A DNA stretch of 45,639 nt from Phycisphaerales bacterium (GCA_020849105.1 JADLGW010000061.1:1-45639); one strand, 5' to 3'; shown: positions 34,310-44,278, numbered from the stretch's first letter. Made by a program: numbers and translations. The notes: generated by a model not told the origin, from the letters alone.

Positions 34310-34738
34310 ATGGAACCGGAGATCAGGAATGGGCCCGTGGAATGGGAAATCACGGGGGTGTCGTGCCGGCACGACCCCGGCCGGTCATACGGAGAAGAAA
34401 TAATCTCCCTTCTGGACCGGGTCTGGCCGCGGGTGCGCGGGGCGAGGCACGACGGCATCAACCGCGTGGTGTACGACAACGGCGGGATGGTCTATGCGGG
34501 CGTGGTGGTGGAGGGGGCCCTGCCCGACGGGCTCGAGCGCAGGCGCGTGCGGCTCGGGCGGCACGCCTATTGGAAGCACGTAGGACCGTACCGACTGATC
34601 GGGGCGACCGGCGACGCCATGCGGGCCGCCCTGGCCCGCCGCGGCGTGCAGACCGCCCTGCCGATGGTCGAGGTCTACGGCCACTGGACGCAGGATGAGA
34701 GCCGGCTGGAGACGGAGACGCTGGTGGCGGTGCGGTGA
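34310..34738 (+). CDS. GyrI-like small-molecule-binding protein
   Basis: 142 residues from ATG 34310. It resembles the GyrI/AraC effector-binding fold: a central strand pair (VYAGVVVEGALPDGLE) and the typical core HAYWKHVGPYRLIGATGDAM, followed by VYGHWTQDESRLETETLVAV, in which the final E/T residues are conserved. No DNA-binding domain is attached. Such stand-alone proteins bind hydrophobic ligands or sequester DNA gyrase inhibitors. It sits between two REP family 2 repeats and diverges from the PD-(D/E)XK-like gene. Confidence 0.7.
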   Translation: MEPEIRNGPVEWEITGVSCRHDPGRSYGEEIISLLDRVWPRVRGARHDGINRVVYDNGGMVYAGVVVEGALPDGLERRRVRLGRHAYWKHVGPYRLIGATGDAMRAALARRGVQTALPMVEVYGHWTQDESRLETETLVAVR

Positions 34739-34777
34739 CGCCTCTCATCCTCCCGAAGGAGGAGGAAGGGAACAAAG

Positions 34778-34844
34778 ATGGCACGGGCAACGCTTCGTTG
34801 CCCGTGCGTCACACGGGTACGCCCAACGGATTACCCGTGCCGCG
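34778..34844. repeat. REP family 2, copy 3
   Basis: GCACGGGCAACGCTTCGTTGC with its inverted partner GGATTACCCGTGCC at the right. It lies 40 bases after the GyrI-like stop and next to the end of the decayed RAYT. Same layout as copy 2. Confidence 0.7.
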
Positions 34845-34850
34845 CTGTCG

Positions 34851-35302
34851 TCACACAGAGCCGTGCCACGAACTCCAGTCGATTCTGTCGCCGGGCGGCG
34901 GGTCGCAGGGAAGTTCGCCCTCCCGCACGCCAACGGGCGCTGGACCACTTCCAGTCCTCCGGGCACTCGACCAGATCGCGCTTGACCGGGTTGCGGTGGA
35001 TGTACTGAACGGACTTGGTGAACTCCGCGAGGTCACGGGTGTTGCGGTCGAATCCGCCGCCCTTCTGCCAGAAGCGCGGAGTGCCGTCCGAACGGCTGAT
35101 TCTCTGGAGCACCGGGGCATCCATGTCGCGCCACCGCGCGATCACCCGCCGCGCCACGGAGAAACTGATGGAGTAGAGGACGCGGTCCAGGATCGTCTCG
35201 CGGTGGGCCGGACGAGCAGATGCACATGCTCCGGCATGACGACCCACGCGAACAACTCGAACCTGTGCCTGGAGCGTGCGGCGGCGAGGGTGCGAACGAA
35301 CA
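34851..35302 (-). pseudogene. Decayed REP-associated tyrosine transposase (RAYT)
   Basis: Pieces of a RAYT spread over frames on the minus strand. One frame gives FAWVVMPEHVHLL with the HUH motif. A second gives FWQKGGGFDRNTRDLAEF and VQYIHRNPVKRDLV with the catalytic-Tyr motif. A third gives VREGELPCDPPPGD and the end at WHGSV. At least two frameshifts separate them, and the N-terminal TYRKQLRR part is missing where the REP unit at 35,303 begins. Confidence 0.8.
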
Positions 35303-35344
35303 GGCACGATCATCGCTCCCAGAGCCTCGCGATGATTGCGGCAC
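35303..35344. repeat. REP family 1, type B unit
   Basis: GGCACGATCATCGC...GCGATGATTGCGGCAC, an imperfect version of the type B hairpin. It lies at the truncated 5' side of the decayed RAYT. Confidence 0.75.
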
Positions 35345-35350
35345 ACTGAC

Positions 35351-35467
35351 CTGTGCCACGATCATCCGGGGCTTTGACCGGATGATCGTGTCTTCAAGGT
35401 ACTCTTGTCCGGTGGACCCGCAAAACCCACGATCATCGCTCGCAAAGCCTCGCGATGATCGTGGCAC
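35351..35467. repeat. REPIN: REP type A (35,351-35,390) plus type B (35,428-35,467)
   Basis: Type A: CACGATCATCCGG-N8-CCGGATGATCGTG, a perfect 13-bp stem. Type B: CACGATCATCGC-N12-GCGATGATCGTG, a perfect 12-bp stem, ending in GTGGCAC. They are 37 bases apart, with outer GTGCC / GGCAC in inverted orientation. The pair directly precedes the RAYT coding region. Confidence 0.85.
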
Positions 35468-36002
35468 ATACCGGAAACAACTGCGACGGCAGGAATCGCC
35501 CCGGCCGGGGCGGTTCATCACGTTTTCGACGTACCGGCGTGCCCCGCTCCTGGTTCATCCGGGTGTGGCCGCGGACCTGGCGGCTCGGCTCCATTCGGCG
35601 CGCTCGGTCCATGGTCTGCGGGTGTACGCGTGGGTCATCATGCCCGAGCACGTGCACCTGCTCGTCCGCGCGTCCGGTGCGCCGTGGAGCGTTGTCGCAC
35701 GGGCGGTCAAGACCCAGGTGGCCCGACAGGGGCTTGCGGCGATTCGCGATGCCGGGCGGGCCGCGGACCGGTTCTGGCAGCACGGCGGCGGGTTCGACCG
35801 CAACGTGCGCGACATGACTGAGTTCACCAAGGCCGTGCGGTATATCCACCGAAACCCGGTCGAGCGGGGTTTGGCCACGCGGCCGCAGGACTGGCAGTGG
35901 TCGAGCGTGCGGTGGTGGATGGGTTTGCGAGAGGGCGAGTTCGAGTGCGACCCGCCGCCGGGTGACCCGGAGGCCTGGAAGCGCTGGAAGGGGTTCGTAT
36001 GA
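35382..36002 (+). CDS. REP-associated tyrosine transposase (RAYT, IS200-like Y1 family)
   Basis: 206 codons from ATG 35382; the true start is uncertain because ATG 35382 lies inside the REP type A hairpin and the conserved family start (TYRKQLRRQESPRPG) begins at about 35,467, without ATG or GTG in frame. Domain: HUH motif in VIMPEHVHLLV, then GGGFDRNVRDMTEFTKAVRY with the probable catalytic Tyr and IHRNPVERGLATRPQDWQW, ending WKRWKGFV. RAYTs cut and join single strands at REP hairpins and are domesticated, single-copy relatives of IS200 transposases. It is flanked on both sides by matching REP hairpins, which strongly supports the call. Confidence 0.85.
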   Translation: MIVSSRYSCPVDPQNPRSSLAKPRDDRGTYRKQLRRQESPRPGRFITFSTYRRAPLLVHPGVAADLAARLHSARSVHGLRVYAWVIMPEHVHLLVRASGAPWSVVARAVKTQVARQGLAAIRDAGRAADRFWQHGGGFDRNVRDMTEFTKAVRYIHRNPVERGLATRPQDWQWSSVRWWMGLREGEFECDPPPGDPEAWKRWKGFV

Positions 36003-36170
36003 CTGTGCCACGATCATCCGGGGCTTTGACCGGATGATCGTGCTCTTCCTCTCGCGCGGACACCACACTGACCTGTGCCACGATCATCCGGGGCTTTGAC
36101 CGGATGATCGTGCTCTTCCTCTCGCGCGGACACGATCATCGCTCCCAAGGCCTCGCGATGATCGTGGCAC
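36003..36170. repeat. REP array: two type A units and one type B unit, with a 70-base tandem duplication
   Basis: Type A at 36,003-36,042 and 36,073-36,112, type B at 36,131-36,170. The 61 bases 36,003-36,063 are identical to 36,073-36,133 (period 70). The second A with the B forms a REPIN like that at 35,351-35,467. The array starts at the RAYT stop. Confidence 0.9.
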
Positions 36171-36196
36171 ATTGAACGTGCCACCCCGCCCTGGGT

Positions 36197-36231
36197 AACA
36201 AAACCGACCGCTTCCTGGTGGGGAAGCGGTC
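36197..36231 (-). terminator. Intrinsic terminator of the groES-groEL operon
   Basis: Perfect 10-bp stem (GACCGCTTCC at 36,206-36,215 with GGAAGCGGTC at 36,222-36,231). On the minus strand it is followed by GGTTTTGTTA, and it lies eight bases after the groEL stop. Confidence 0.85.
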
Positions 36232-36238
36232 AGGGTGA

Positions 36239-37921
<1,683 letters not shown>

Positions 37922-38152
37922 CTATTTCAGGCTGATGCGGAGCCAGGCGACGCGATCAGAGTCGAGGACGTAGACGGCCTTGCCGTCGGTGACTTTCACG
38001 AGGTGGTCCTGCTCATCGGGGATGAGCATGGCGCGCTTGACTTCCAGGTACGAGACACCGGTGGCGATTGAGTGAACATCCGCGAAGGCGAGCGCGAGGT
38101 CGCGTTCGCCGTTGAGTTCCTTGAGGGCCTGGCGGAGTTGGTCGCTGGTCAT
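37922..38152 (-). CDS. Uncharacterised 76-residue protein between groES and groEL
   Basis: 76 residues from ATG 38152 (MTSDQLRQALKELN), all of it an open frame with normal codon use, 24 bases after the groES stop and 36 bases before groEL. Family not recognised. It starts with a helix and continues with beta-like strands (LVKVTDGKAVYVLDSDRVAW). It is intracellular by absence of a signal or membrane segment. The position inside a conserved operon suggests co-expression with the chaperonins, possibly a translation or protein-stability role. This is inference from place only. Confidence 0.75.
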   Translation of the reverse strand: MTSDQLRQALKELNGERDLALAFADVHSIATGVSYLEVKRAMLIPDEQDHLVKVTDGKAVYVLDSDRVAWLRISLK

Positions 38153-38176
38153 GAGAGGCCTTCGAGTCTGTGAGGC

Positions 38177-38482
38177 TCAGTCAATCACGGCCAGGATGTC
38201 GTCCTCCGACATGATGAGCAGGTCCGTGCCCTCGAGTTTCACCTCGGTGCCGGAGTAGGAGGAGAAGATGACGCGGTCGCCCTTCTTCACGGTGAGGGGG
38301 ATGCGGGACCCCGTCTCGGTGTTCAGGGCGCCGTCGCCGACGGCCTCCACGATCCCGGTCTTGGGCTTGTCCTTGCTGGACTCCGGCAGGTAGATGCCGC
38401 TGGTGGTCTTGGTCTCCGCCTCGTCCCGCTTGATGAGGATCTTGTCGTGCAGGGGGCGGATCGCGTTCTTGGTCTTGGCCAT
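38177..38482 (-). CDS. groES: 10 kDa co-chaperonin GroES
   Basis: 101 residues from ATG 38482 with AGGAGTAAGG upstream. Family motifs: IRPLHDKILIKRDE, the mobile loop TKTTSGIYLPESSKDKP, and GDRVIFSSYSGTEVKLEG, ending LIMSEDDILAVID. It caps the GroEL ring. First gene of the operon. No good -10/-35 pair and no CIRCE repeat was found in the 58 bases upstream, so the promoter may lie further up or be of another type. Confidence 0.97.
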   Translation of the reverse strand: MAKTKNAIRPLHDKILIKRDEAETKTTSGIYLPESSKDKPKTGIVEAVGDGALNTETGSRIPLTVKKGDRVIFSSYSGTEVKLEGTDLLIMSEDDILAVID

Positions 38483-38540
38483 GTTTTCCTTACTCCTAAA
38501 GAGAAATCGCAGTACGCAGGCGGCGCGGAGGCCACGCCGA

Positions 38541-39035
38541 TCAGGTCAATCCGGGCCAGCGGCCCTGGTAAAAGCGCCGCAGCGCACGGCGCATGACGTC
38601 CAGCAGGATTTCCAGGTCCCCGCTCGCCTGGGGACGGTCGATGACGGCAAATGCCCCGAACCGCAGGGCCGCGGAGATCTCCCGGCAGTCGTCCCGGTGC
38701 GTCCGTGCCCGTTTCACCGCCACGGTAGGCGGTGGCGACGGCTGACGCGAGAGAAGTTCCAGGAGGCGCGAGCCGCCCTCCTCCTGGGCCCGGGCCGCCG
38801 GCGTCTCGTCAAGCGGCAGCCCGAGGTCCACGATGGCGATGTGGACGGTGGTCGAGGCGATGACGCGGGTGGCCTCGCGGCCGGTGGCGGCCCGGACGGC
38901 TGTAATACCCATGGGCTCCAGCAGACGGGGCAGACGGTCGGCCCAGGATTCCTGGTGCCAGCCGGCGTACGAAAGCAGCAGGTTGAGGCGCCCGCCCGCC
39001 TGTCCCGGCTGGCAGCAGCCATCTCCCCCGGACAT
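38541..39035 (-). CDS. Receiver-domain-like protein
   Basis: 164 residues from ATG 39035, preceded by GGGAGGGG; the open frame to 39314 contains a repeat and is not used. It resembles a response-regulator receiver: LLLSYAGWHQ, then VHIAIVDLGLP with the presumed phosphorylated Asp, and later GAFAVIDRP with a switch-region pattern. There is no output domain. The stop lies 58 bases from the groES start on the same strand, so it may belong to the same transcription unit. Partner kinase unknown. Not all acidic-pocket residues are clear, so it could be a degenerate receiver. Confidence 0.65.
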   Translation of the reverse strand: MSGGDGCCQPGQAGGRLNLLLSYAGWHQESWADRLPRLLEPMGITAVRAATGREATRVIASTTVHIAIVDLGLPLDETPAARAQEEGGSRLLELLSRQPSPPPTVAVKRARTHRDDCREISAALRFGAFAVIDRPQASGDLEILLDVMRRALRRFYQGRWPGLT

Positions 39036-39212
39036 GCCGTCCCCTCCCGTGGGGCTGCCGGATGGTGGGCGTACTTCGACCATTGCCGGTTTCAGGGCAA
39101 CACCGGTGCCCGGCTGGCGGTAGGGAGAGGGGCGATTCCGTGCAAAACTCACTGCCACAGGCCGGTCGCGCGGCGCTGGGCTCGTGCCAATGTGGCAGGT
39201 TCGGGGTGACCC

Positions 39213-39308
39213 GCTGGGGTACCCCGCCACTCCGTGGCGGATTCCGGAGGCCGCGACGGAGTCCTGGGGTACCCCGGAGAGGCCGCGACGGAGTCGCGGG
39301 GTACCCAA
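39213..39308. repeat. GGTACC-family repeats upstream of rmuC
   Basis: TGGGGTACCCCGCCACTCCG and CGG (39,215-39,240) precede two direct copies of GAGGCCGCGACGGAGTC with GGGGTACCC (39,246-39,275 and 39,277-39,306). Same family as the inverted repeat at 25,071-25,203. The last copy ends 21 bases before the rmuC start. Confidence 0.7.
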
Positions 39309-39328
39309 GTCCATGTATACTCCCGAAC

Positions 39329-40747
39329 ATGGACCTAGTAGCCGGCGTGTTGATGGCGGGGTTCTTCCTCGCGGCGGGGGCAGCGGTGTGGCTGGCTGTC
39401 GAACGGGGAAAGTGTGCCGCGGCCCTCGCGGTGGCGCGGTCGGAGCGGGAGGCGGCGGTGCAGGCTGTCGCCGCGGGAAGGACCGAGGTCGCGGCCGCGG
39501 GCGAGCGGATCAAGGGGTTGCTGGACCAGGTCGAAATGGTGCGTGCGCGGGTGTCGGACCAGGACATCGCGCTCACTCGGCTCCGGGGACAGGTCGAGAA
39601 GGGCGACGAGGTGCACCGGGAGCGCGAAGCGGCGTTCGCCCGGCGCGAGGCCGAGTTGAAGCGGTCGATCGGCGTGATGACGGAGGACTTCAAGGCGGTA
39701 TTCGGGAAGTTGTCCGGGGATGCGCTCAGGAACGCGAGCGAGCAGTTCCTGACACTCGCCGAGTCCCGGCTGAAGGAGCAGCAGACGGAGAGCGCAGCGG
39801 AGATGGACAAGCGCAAGGCGGCGGTGGATGAACTGATCAGGCCGATGGGGGAGACGCTGCGCCGGACGGAGGAGAAGATCGCCGGGCTGTCGAGCGCCAG
39901 CGCGGACCTGCGGGCCGAGACGGGGAAACTGGTGCGGGCGCTGTCGCGCCCGGAGGTGCGCGGGCGGTACGGCGAGATGCAGTTGCGGCGGGTCGCGGAA
40001 CTGGCGGGCATGGTCGCGTACTGCGACTTCACCGAGCAGGCGAGCGTCCGCGATGCCGACGGGCGGCTCCAGCGCCCGGACATGATCGTGAACATGCCCA
40101 GCGACCACGTCGTGGCGGTCGACGCCAAGTGCAACATCGACGCCTACGTCAAGGCCGCCGAGGCCACGGACGAGGCCGAGCGCGAGCGCCTGCTGGCCAG
40201 GTTCGCGGAGCATGTCGGCGAACAGGTGGCCAAACTCTCGGGCAAGAGTTACTGGTCCGCGTGGGATGGCTCGGCGGAACTGGTCGTGATGTTCGTGCCG
40301 GGGGACCAGTTCCTGGATGCCGCGCTGTCGCGGTGTCCGGAGTTGATGGAGCGGGCCGCCGAACGCAACGTGATCCTGGCGACGCCGAGCACGCTGATCG
40401 GGCTGCTGCGGGCCGTGGCGGTCGGATGGCGGGAGAAGCGGATCGAGGAACAGGCCCGGGAACTCTTCCGCCTCGGCAAGGAACTGCACGAGCGGGCGGC
40501 CGTCGCGTTCGGAAAGGTCGCCGACCTCGGGGCCGCGATCGACGCCGCGGCCAGGAAGTACAACGCGATGGTCGGGTCCGTGGAGTCGCGGCTCCTGCCC
40601 TCGCTGCGGAAGTTCGAGGAGGGCGGGGTGAGCGGTGGGAAGGAACTCCCGGAACTGCCGGAGGTCACAACGGCGGTGCGTGAACCGGTGCTGTTCGGCG
40701 TCAGCAACTCCGCCGAGGGCGTCGCGAACCACGACTCCAGCGGCTGA
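39329..40747 (+). CDS. rmuC: DNA recombination protein RmuC
   Basis: 472 residues from ATG 39329 (MDLVAGVLMAGFFLAAG). One N-terminal membrane segment, a long coiled coil (about 35-205, e.g. KGLLDQVEMVRARVSDQD), then the RmuC nuclease-like domain with RGRYGEMQLRRVAELAGM, VVAVDAKCNIDAYV (PD-(D/E)XK core), VMFVPGDQFLDAAL and LATPSTLIGLLRAVAVGW. Known members limit inversions at short repeats; the mechanism is unsettled. The longer open frame from 39062 crosses the repeat region and is not used. No ribosome binding site is evident. Confidence 0.95.
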   Translation: MDLVAGVLMAGFFLAAGAAVWLAVERGKCAAALAVARSEREAAVQAVAAGRTEVAAAGERIKGLLDQVEMVRARVSDQDIALTRLRGQVEKGDEVHREREAAFARREAELKRSIGVMTEDFKAVFGKLSGDALRNASEQFLTLAESRLKEQQTESAAEMDKRKAAVDELIRPMGETLRRTEEKIAGLSSASADLRAETGKLVRALSRPEVRGRYGEMQLRRVAELAGMVAYCDFTEQASVRDADGRLQRPDMIVNMPSDHVVAVDAKCNIDAYVKAAEATDEAERERLLARFAEHVGEQVAKLSGKSYWSAWDGSAELVVMFVPGDQFLDAALSRCPELMERAAERNVILATPSTLIGLLRAVAVGWREKRIEEQARELFRLGKELHERAAVAFGKVADLGAAIDAAARKYNAMVGSVESRLLPSLRKFEEGGVSGGKELPELPEVTTAVREPVLFGVSNSAEGVANHDSSG

Positions 40748-40905
40748 GAGGCCGCGTCGCTTCACGGCGTTGTCGATCGCTCGACAGCACGGCCGGTGCG
40801 TTCAGACCCGGCGGGCGATAAGGACAGGGTTCGGGGAGTCGGGAGACGGAGGCAAGAGGGGGAAGGGCGAATACCCGGTTGATTCCCCGCTTTGGGGGAT
40901 TTCTC

Positions 40906-40934
40906 TTGGTCGTGGCGGAAACATGAGGTAGACT
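40906..40934 (+). promoter_or_regulatory. Promoter candidate of the subtilase gene
   Basis: TTGGTC (40,906-40,911), 17-base spacer, TAGACT (40,929-40,934). The start site would be near 40,941, 66 bases before ATG 41007. Upstream, 40,748-40,905 holds nothing else recognisable. Confidence 0.45.
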
Positions 40935-41006
40935 GGGTCGCCCCGTGGCCGCGAAGGGCGGGCGGGGGGCGGGTGTGAGTCCAACTCGTGGGGTGGAGAC
41001 CGGCAC

Positions 41007-44000
41007 ATGAATACTCGTGCGCGCACATGGGCGTCGGCGTTGGTTGTGGCTTGCGGGACTCTGGCGGCGGTCGCGGCCGGCCCCGTGGTGGTGCGGCCGT
41101 CGGCGGGCGGGGTGGCCCTGTCCCTGCCGGGCCAGGCGGCGTTCCACACGGCCAGCGGCGCGGTGCTGAGCCCCCGCGTCGTGCAGGTGCCGGGCACGCC
41201 GACACTGCTCATCACCTGGAGCGAGCGCCAGGCGGGGCGGCCGGCGCGGGCGATGTACGCCATCTCGCTGGACGGCCGGAAGGTGGACACGGTCCAGCCG
41301 GCGGACTACGTCATCGCCATGCAGTACGCCGAGTTCGACCCTCTCGTGGCGACGCCGGAGGTTCCGGCGAGCATGACGGCGGCGGCCGGGAACGAACTCT
41401 ACATCGTGCAGTACATCACTCAGCCGCTGCCCTCGATGCAGGCGGGCGTCGCGGCCGCGGGCGGGTCGATCCAGCGGTACCTGCCGCAGTGGTCGGAGGT
41501 GGTGCGGATGACTCCCGCGGCCCGTGCCCGGGTGGCGGCGTTGCCGTATGTGCGGTGGGTCGGTGAGTACCACCCGGCGTACAAGTTGAGCCCCGCGGTG
41601 TTCGCCGCCGCGGCGGGCGGGGAATCGGACGCGCCGTCGCGGTACTCAATCGAGACACTCGTGGACGGACCCGCCCAGCAGCAGGCGGTGTCCGCAATGG
41701 TCGCCGCGATGGGCGGGCAGGTGAACGTCCAGACGCTGGACCAGTCGCGGATGGAGGCGACGCTGACCCCGGCCCAGTTGCTCGCGGTCGCCCGCCGCAA
41801 CGAGGTGAACTACATCGACCCGTGGCTGGGGCCCGGCGGGGCGGACATGGACATGATCCGCAAGATCGGCGGGGCGGTGCCGACGCTCTCCGACGCCGGG
41901 TTCACCGGTCAGGGCGTCCGGGGCGAGGTGTTCGACACCGAGAACCGCAACACCCATCAGGGCTTCCAGAACCCGGGCCCGATCAAGCACTCGAACGCCT
42001 GGACCACGCCCGGCGGGCTGCACGGGACGGCGTGCTACGGGATCGTGTTCGCCAAGTGGGCGGCCCAGCCCAACGCCACCGGCATGTGCCCGGACCGCGA
42101 GCAGGGCATCTTCTACGCCTACTCGGAGGCGTCGTCATTCGGCGGCAGCAAGAGCCGCCTGACGCTGAACACCGAGGCGACGGACCCCAACGGTCCGTGG
42201 AAGTCGTCGTTCCAGACCTCCAGCGTGGGCAACAACCGGGTGCTGGCGTACACGACGATCTCCGCGGAAACCGACGACTACCTGTTCAAGGTGGACTACC
42301 TGAGTTGCCAGAGCCAGAGCAACGCGGGCGACCAGATGTCCCGTCCGGAGGCATGGTCGAAGAACCTCGTCTCCGTCGGCGGGATCGACCACAAGAACAC
42401 GCTGACGAAGGTCGACGATACGGTGAGCGGCGCGAGCATCGGGCCCGCCGCGGACAAGCGGACGAAGCCCGACCTGGCGCACAGTTACCTCGACGTGTTC
42501 ACAACCTGGGGCGACAGCGACACCGCCACCACGCAGTTCAGCGGGACCAGCGGCGCCACGCCCATCGTCGCCGGGCACTTCGGGCTCCTGCTCCAGATGT
42601 GGCACGCGGGCGTGTGGGACGGGTTCGGCGGCGGGTCGAGCGTCTTCGCCGACCGGCCGCGGGCGCAGACCGCCAAGGCCCTGATGATCAACACCGCCTA
42701 CCGCTACACCTGGACCGGCACGCCGCCCGCGGGCGAGCCCCTGCGCGCGACGATCAAGCGCGAGATCCAGGGCTGGGGCATGCCCGACGTGGGCAACATG
42801 TACAACCTGCGTGACAAGACGTTCATCGTCAACGAGTCGGACGTGCTGACCCCGCTGGCGTCCAAGCAGTACAACGTCCACGTCGAACTGGGCGAGCCCA
42901 ACCTGAACGTGACGATGTGCTACAAGGACCCCAAGGGCAACCCCGGCAGCCCCAACCAGCACCGGATCAACAACCTGGACCTGAAGGTCACGTCGCCGGC
43001 CGGCGCCATCTATTACGGCAACAACGGCCTCAGCAGCCTCTCGACAGCCTCGCCGTCGAACGTCTCGACCCCGGGCGGGTCCGCCAACACCAAGGACACG
43101 GTCGAGAACGTCTTCCTCCCGAACCCGGAGCCGGGGGAGTGGAAGGTCGAGGTGATCGGCGCGGAGATCGTGCAGGACGGGGACCTCAGCACACCCGCGA
43201 TCGACGCCGTCTACGGGCTCGTCGTGACGGGCGGAACGCAACTCCCGCCGGTGCAGATCTCGCTGCCCAGCGGGCTGCCCGAGGCCCTGACGCCGGGCCA
43301 GGACAACGTGATCGACGTGACGATCGAGCCGGGGTCGCAGACCCCGTCGCCGTCGTCGGCCAAGGTCTTCTACCGCTACGGGCCGGGCGGCTTCACGGAG
43401 GCCGCGCTCACCTACCTCGGCGGGAATGACTACCGGGCCACCCTGTCGCCGCCGGGCTGCTCCGGCACGCCGGAGTTCTACTTCCGCGCCCAGGGCGACC
43501 AGGGCGGCACATCCCTGCTGCCCTCCACCGCGCCCACCGCGTTCCTTTCGGTGCCGGCGGGCCAGGTCGTGACCGTGGCGAGCGACAACTTCCAGGCCGC
43601 CACGGGCTGGGTTGTGGAGAACACGTTCGTGCAGGCCGGGGCGTGGACCCGGACCGTGCCCAACGCGGGCGGGCTCGCGGGCGACCCGCCGGCGGACTTT
43701 GACGGCTCGGGCATGTGCTACGTCACGGGGCCGGCGGTGCAGGAGGACCTGGACGGCGGCCCCACCGTGCTGACCTCGCCCACCTACGACCTTGCCGGGA
43801 TGGACTCGGCGAAGATCTCATACGCCCTGTGGCACTACACCAACGAGGCCACGGCCTCCGACAGCCTGAAGGTCACGATCTCGAACGACAACGGCCAGAC
43901 CTGGCACGACGTGCAGACCCTCAAGGACGACGGCGGCTGGACGACCAAGAAGTTCAAGGTCTCCGACATCCTGCCGCCGACGGCGCAGATGAAGGTGCGG

Positions 44001-44255
44001 CTGACCATCGCCGACGACCCGAACAACTCGGTGACGGAGGCGGCCCTGGACGCCTTCAAGATCACCCGGGTCCAGTGCCTGTCGACCTGCTACGCCGACT
44101 GCAACGCCGACTTCGCGCTGAACCTGGCCGATTTCGGCTGCTTCCAGACGAAGTTCGCGCTGGGGGATTCCTACGCGGACTGCAACAACGACGGCGTCCT
44201 GAACCTGGCCGATTTCGGCTGCTTCCAGACGAAGTTCGCGCTGGGATGTCCGTAG
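41007..44255 (+). CDS. Secreted subtilisin-like serine protease with GC-type dockerin tail
   Basis: 1082 residues from ATG 41007 (GGAG nine bases upstream). Signal peptide SALVVACGTLAAVAAGP. A prodomain-like region (about 30-290) precedes the S8 catalytic domain: D310 in GEVFDTENRNTHQG, H339 in GGLHGTACYG, S515 in FSGTSGATP (the Met of the usual GTSMATP is Gly). A jelly-roll P-like domain (about 610-750) and further beta domains follow. The C-terminus is a two-unit dockerin (DCNADFALNLADFGCF and DCNNDGVLNLADFGCF, each followed by QTKFALG), ending LGCP. Inferred: extracellular protein degradation. It is upstream of the M43 protease on the same strand, separated by a terminator. Confidence 0.9.
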   Translation: MNTRARTWASALVVACGTLAAVAAGPVVVRPSAGGVALSLPGQAAFHTASGAVLSPRVVQVPGTPTLLITWSERQAGRPARAMYAISLDGRKVDTVQPADYVIAMQYAEFDPLVATPEVPASMTAAAGNELYIVQYITQPLPSMQAGVAAAGGSIQRYLPQWSEVVRMTPAARARVAALPYVRWVGEYHPAYKLSPAVFAAAAGGESDAPSRYSIETLVDGPAQQQAVSAMVAAMGGQVNVQTLDQSRMEATLTPAQLLAVARRNEVNYIDPWLGPGGADMDMIRKIGGAVPTLSDAGFTGQGVRGEVFDTENRNTHQGFQNPGPIKHSNAWTTPGGLHGTACYGIVFAKWAAQPNATGMCPDREQGIFYAYSEASSFGGSKSRLTLNTEATDPNGPWKSSFQTSSVGNNRVLAYTTISAETDDYLFKVDYLSCQSQSNAGDQMSRPEAWSKNLVSVGGIDHKNTLTKVDDTVSGASIGPAADKRTKPDLAHSYLDVFTTWGDSDTATTQFSGTSGATPIVAGHFGLLLQMWHAGVWDGFGGGSSVFADRPRAQTAKALMINTAYRYTWTGTPPAGEPLRATIKREIQGWGMPDVGNMYNLRDKTFIVNESDVLTPLASKQYNVHVELGEPNLNVTMCYKDPKGNPGSPNQHRINNLDLKVTSPAGAIYYGNNGLSSLSTASPSNVSTPGGSANTKDTVENVFLPNPEPGEWKVEVIGAEIVQDGDLSTPAIDAVYGLVVTGGTQLPPVQISLPSGLPEALTPGQDNVIDVTIEPGSQTPSPSSAKVFYRYGPGGFTEAALTYLGGNDYRATLSPPGCSGTPEFYFRAQGDQGGTSLLPSTAPTAFLSVPAGQVVTVASDNFQAATGWVVENTFVQAGAWTRTVPNAGGLAGDPPADFDGSGMCYVTGPAVQEDLDGGPTVLTSPTYDLAGMDSAKISYALWHYTNEATASDSLKVTISNDNGQTWHDVQTLKDDGGWTTKKFKVSDILPPTAQMKVRLTIADDPNNSVTEAALDAFKITRVQCLSTCYADCNADFALNLADFGCFQTKFALGDSYADCNNDGVLNLADFGCFQTKFALGCP
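44120..44245. repeat. Direct duplication inside the subtilase dockerin tail
   Basis: The 45 bases 44,120-44,164 are identical to 44,201-44,245 (period 81), encoding the two NLADFGCFQTKFALG units. The intervening bases differ. Confidence 0.9.
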
Positions 44256-44278
44256 GAACACGCCGGCGATCCGGCAGA

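Noticed and set aside
35303..36170. CRISPR array
   Set aside because: Repeats are palindromic hairpins in two inverted types with irregular spacing and a RAYT gene between them. No cas gene is present.
38483..38540. CIRCE heat-shock operator before groES
   Set aside because: No TTAGCACTC-N9-GAGTGCTAA or close variant is present.
38809..40137. 442-codon minus-strand frame opposite rmuC
   Set aside because: Shadow that runs through the repeat region at 39.2 kb; rmuC has the real domains.
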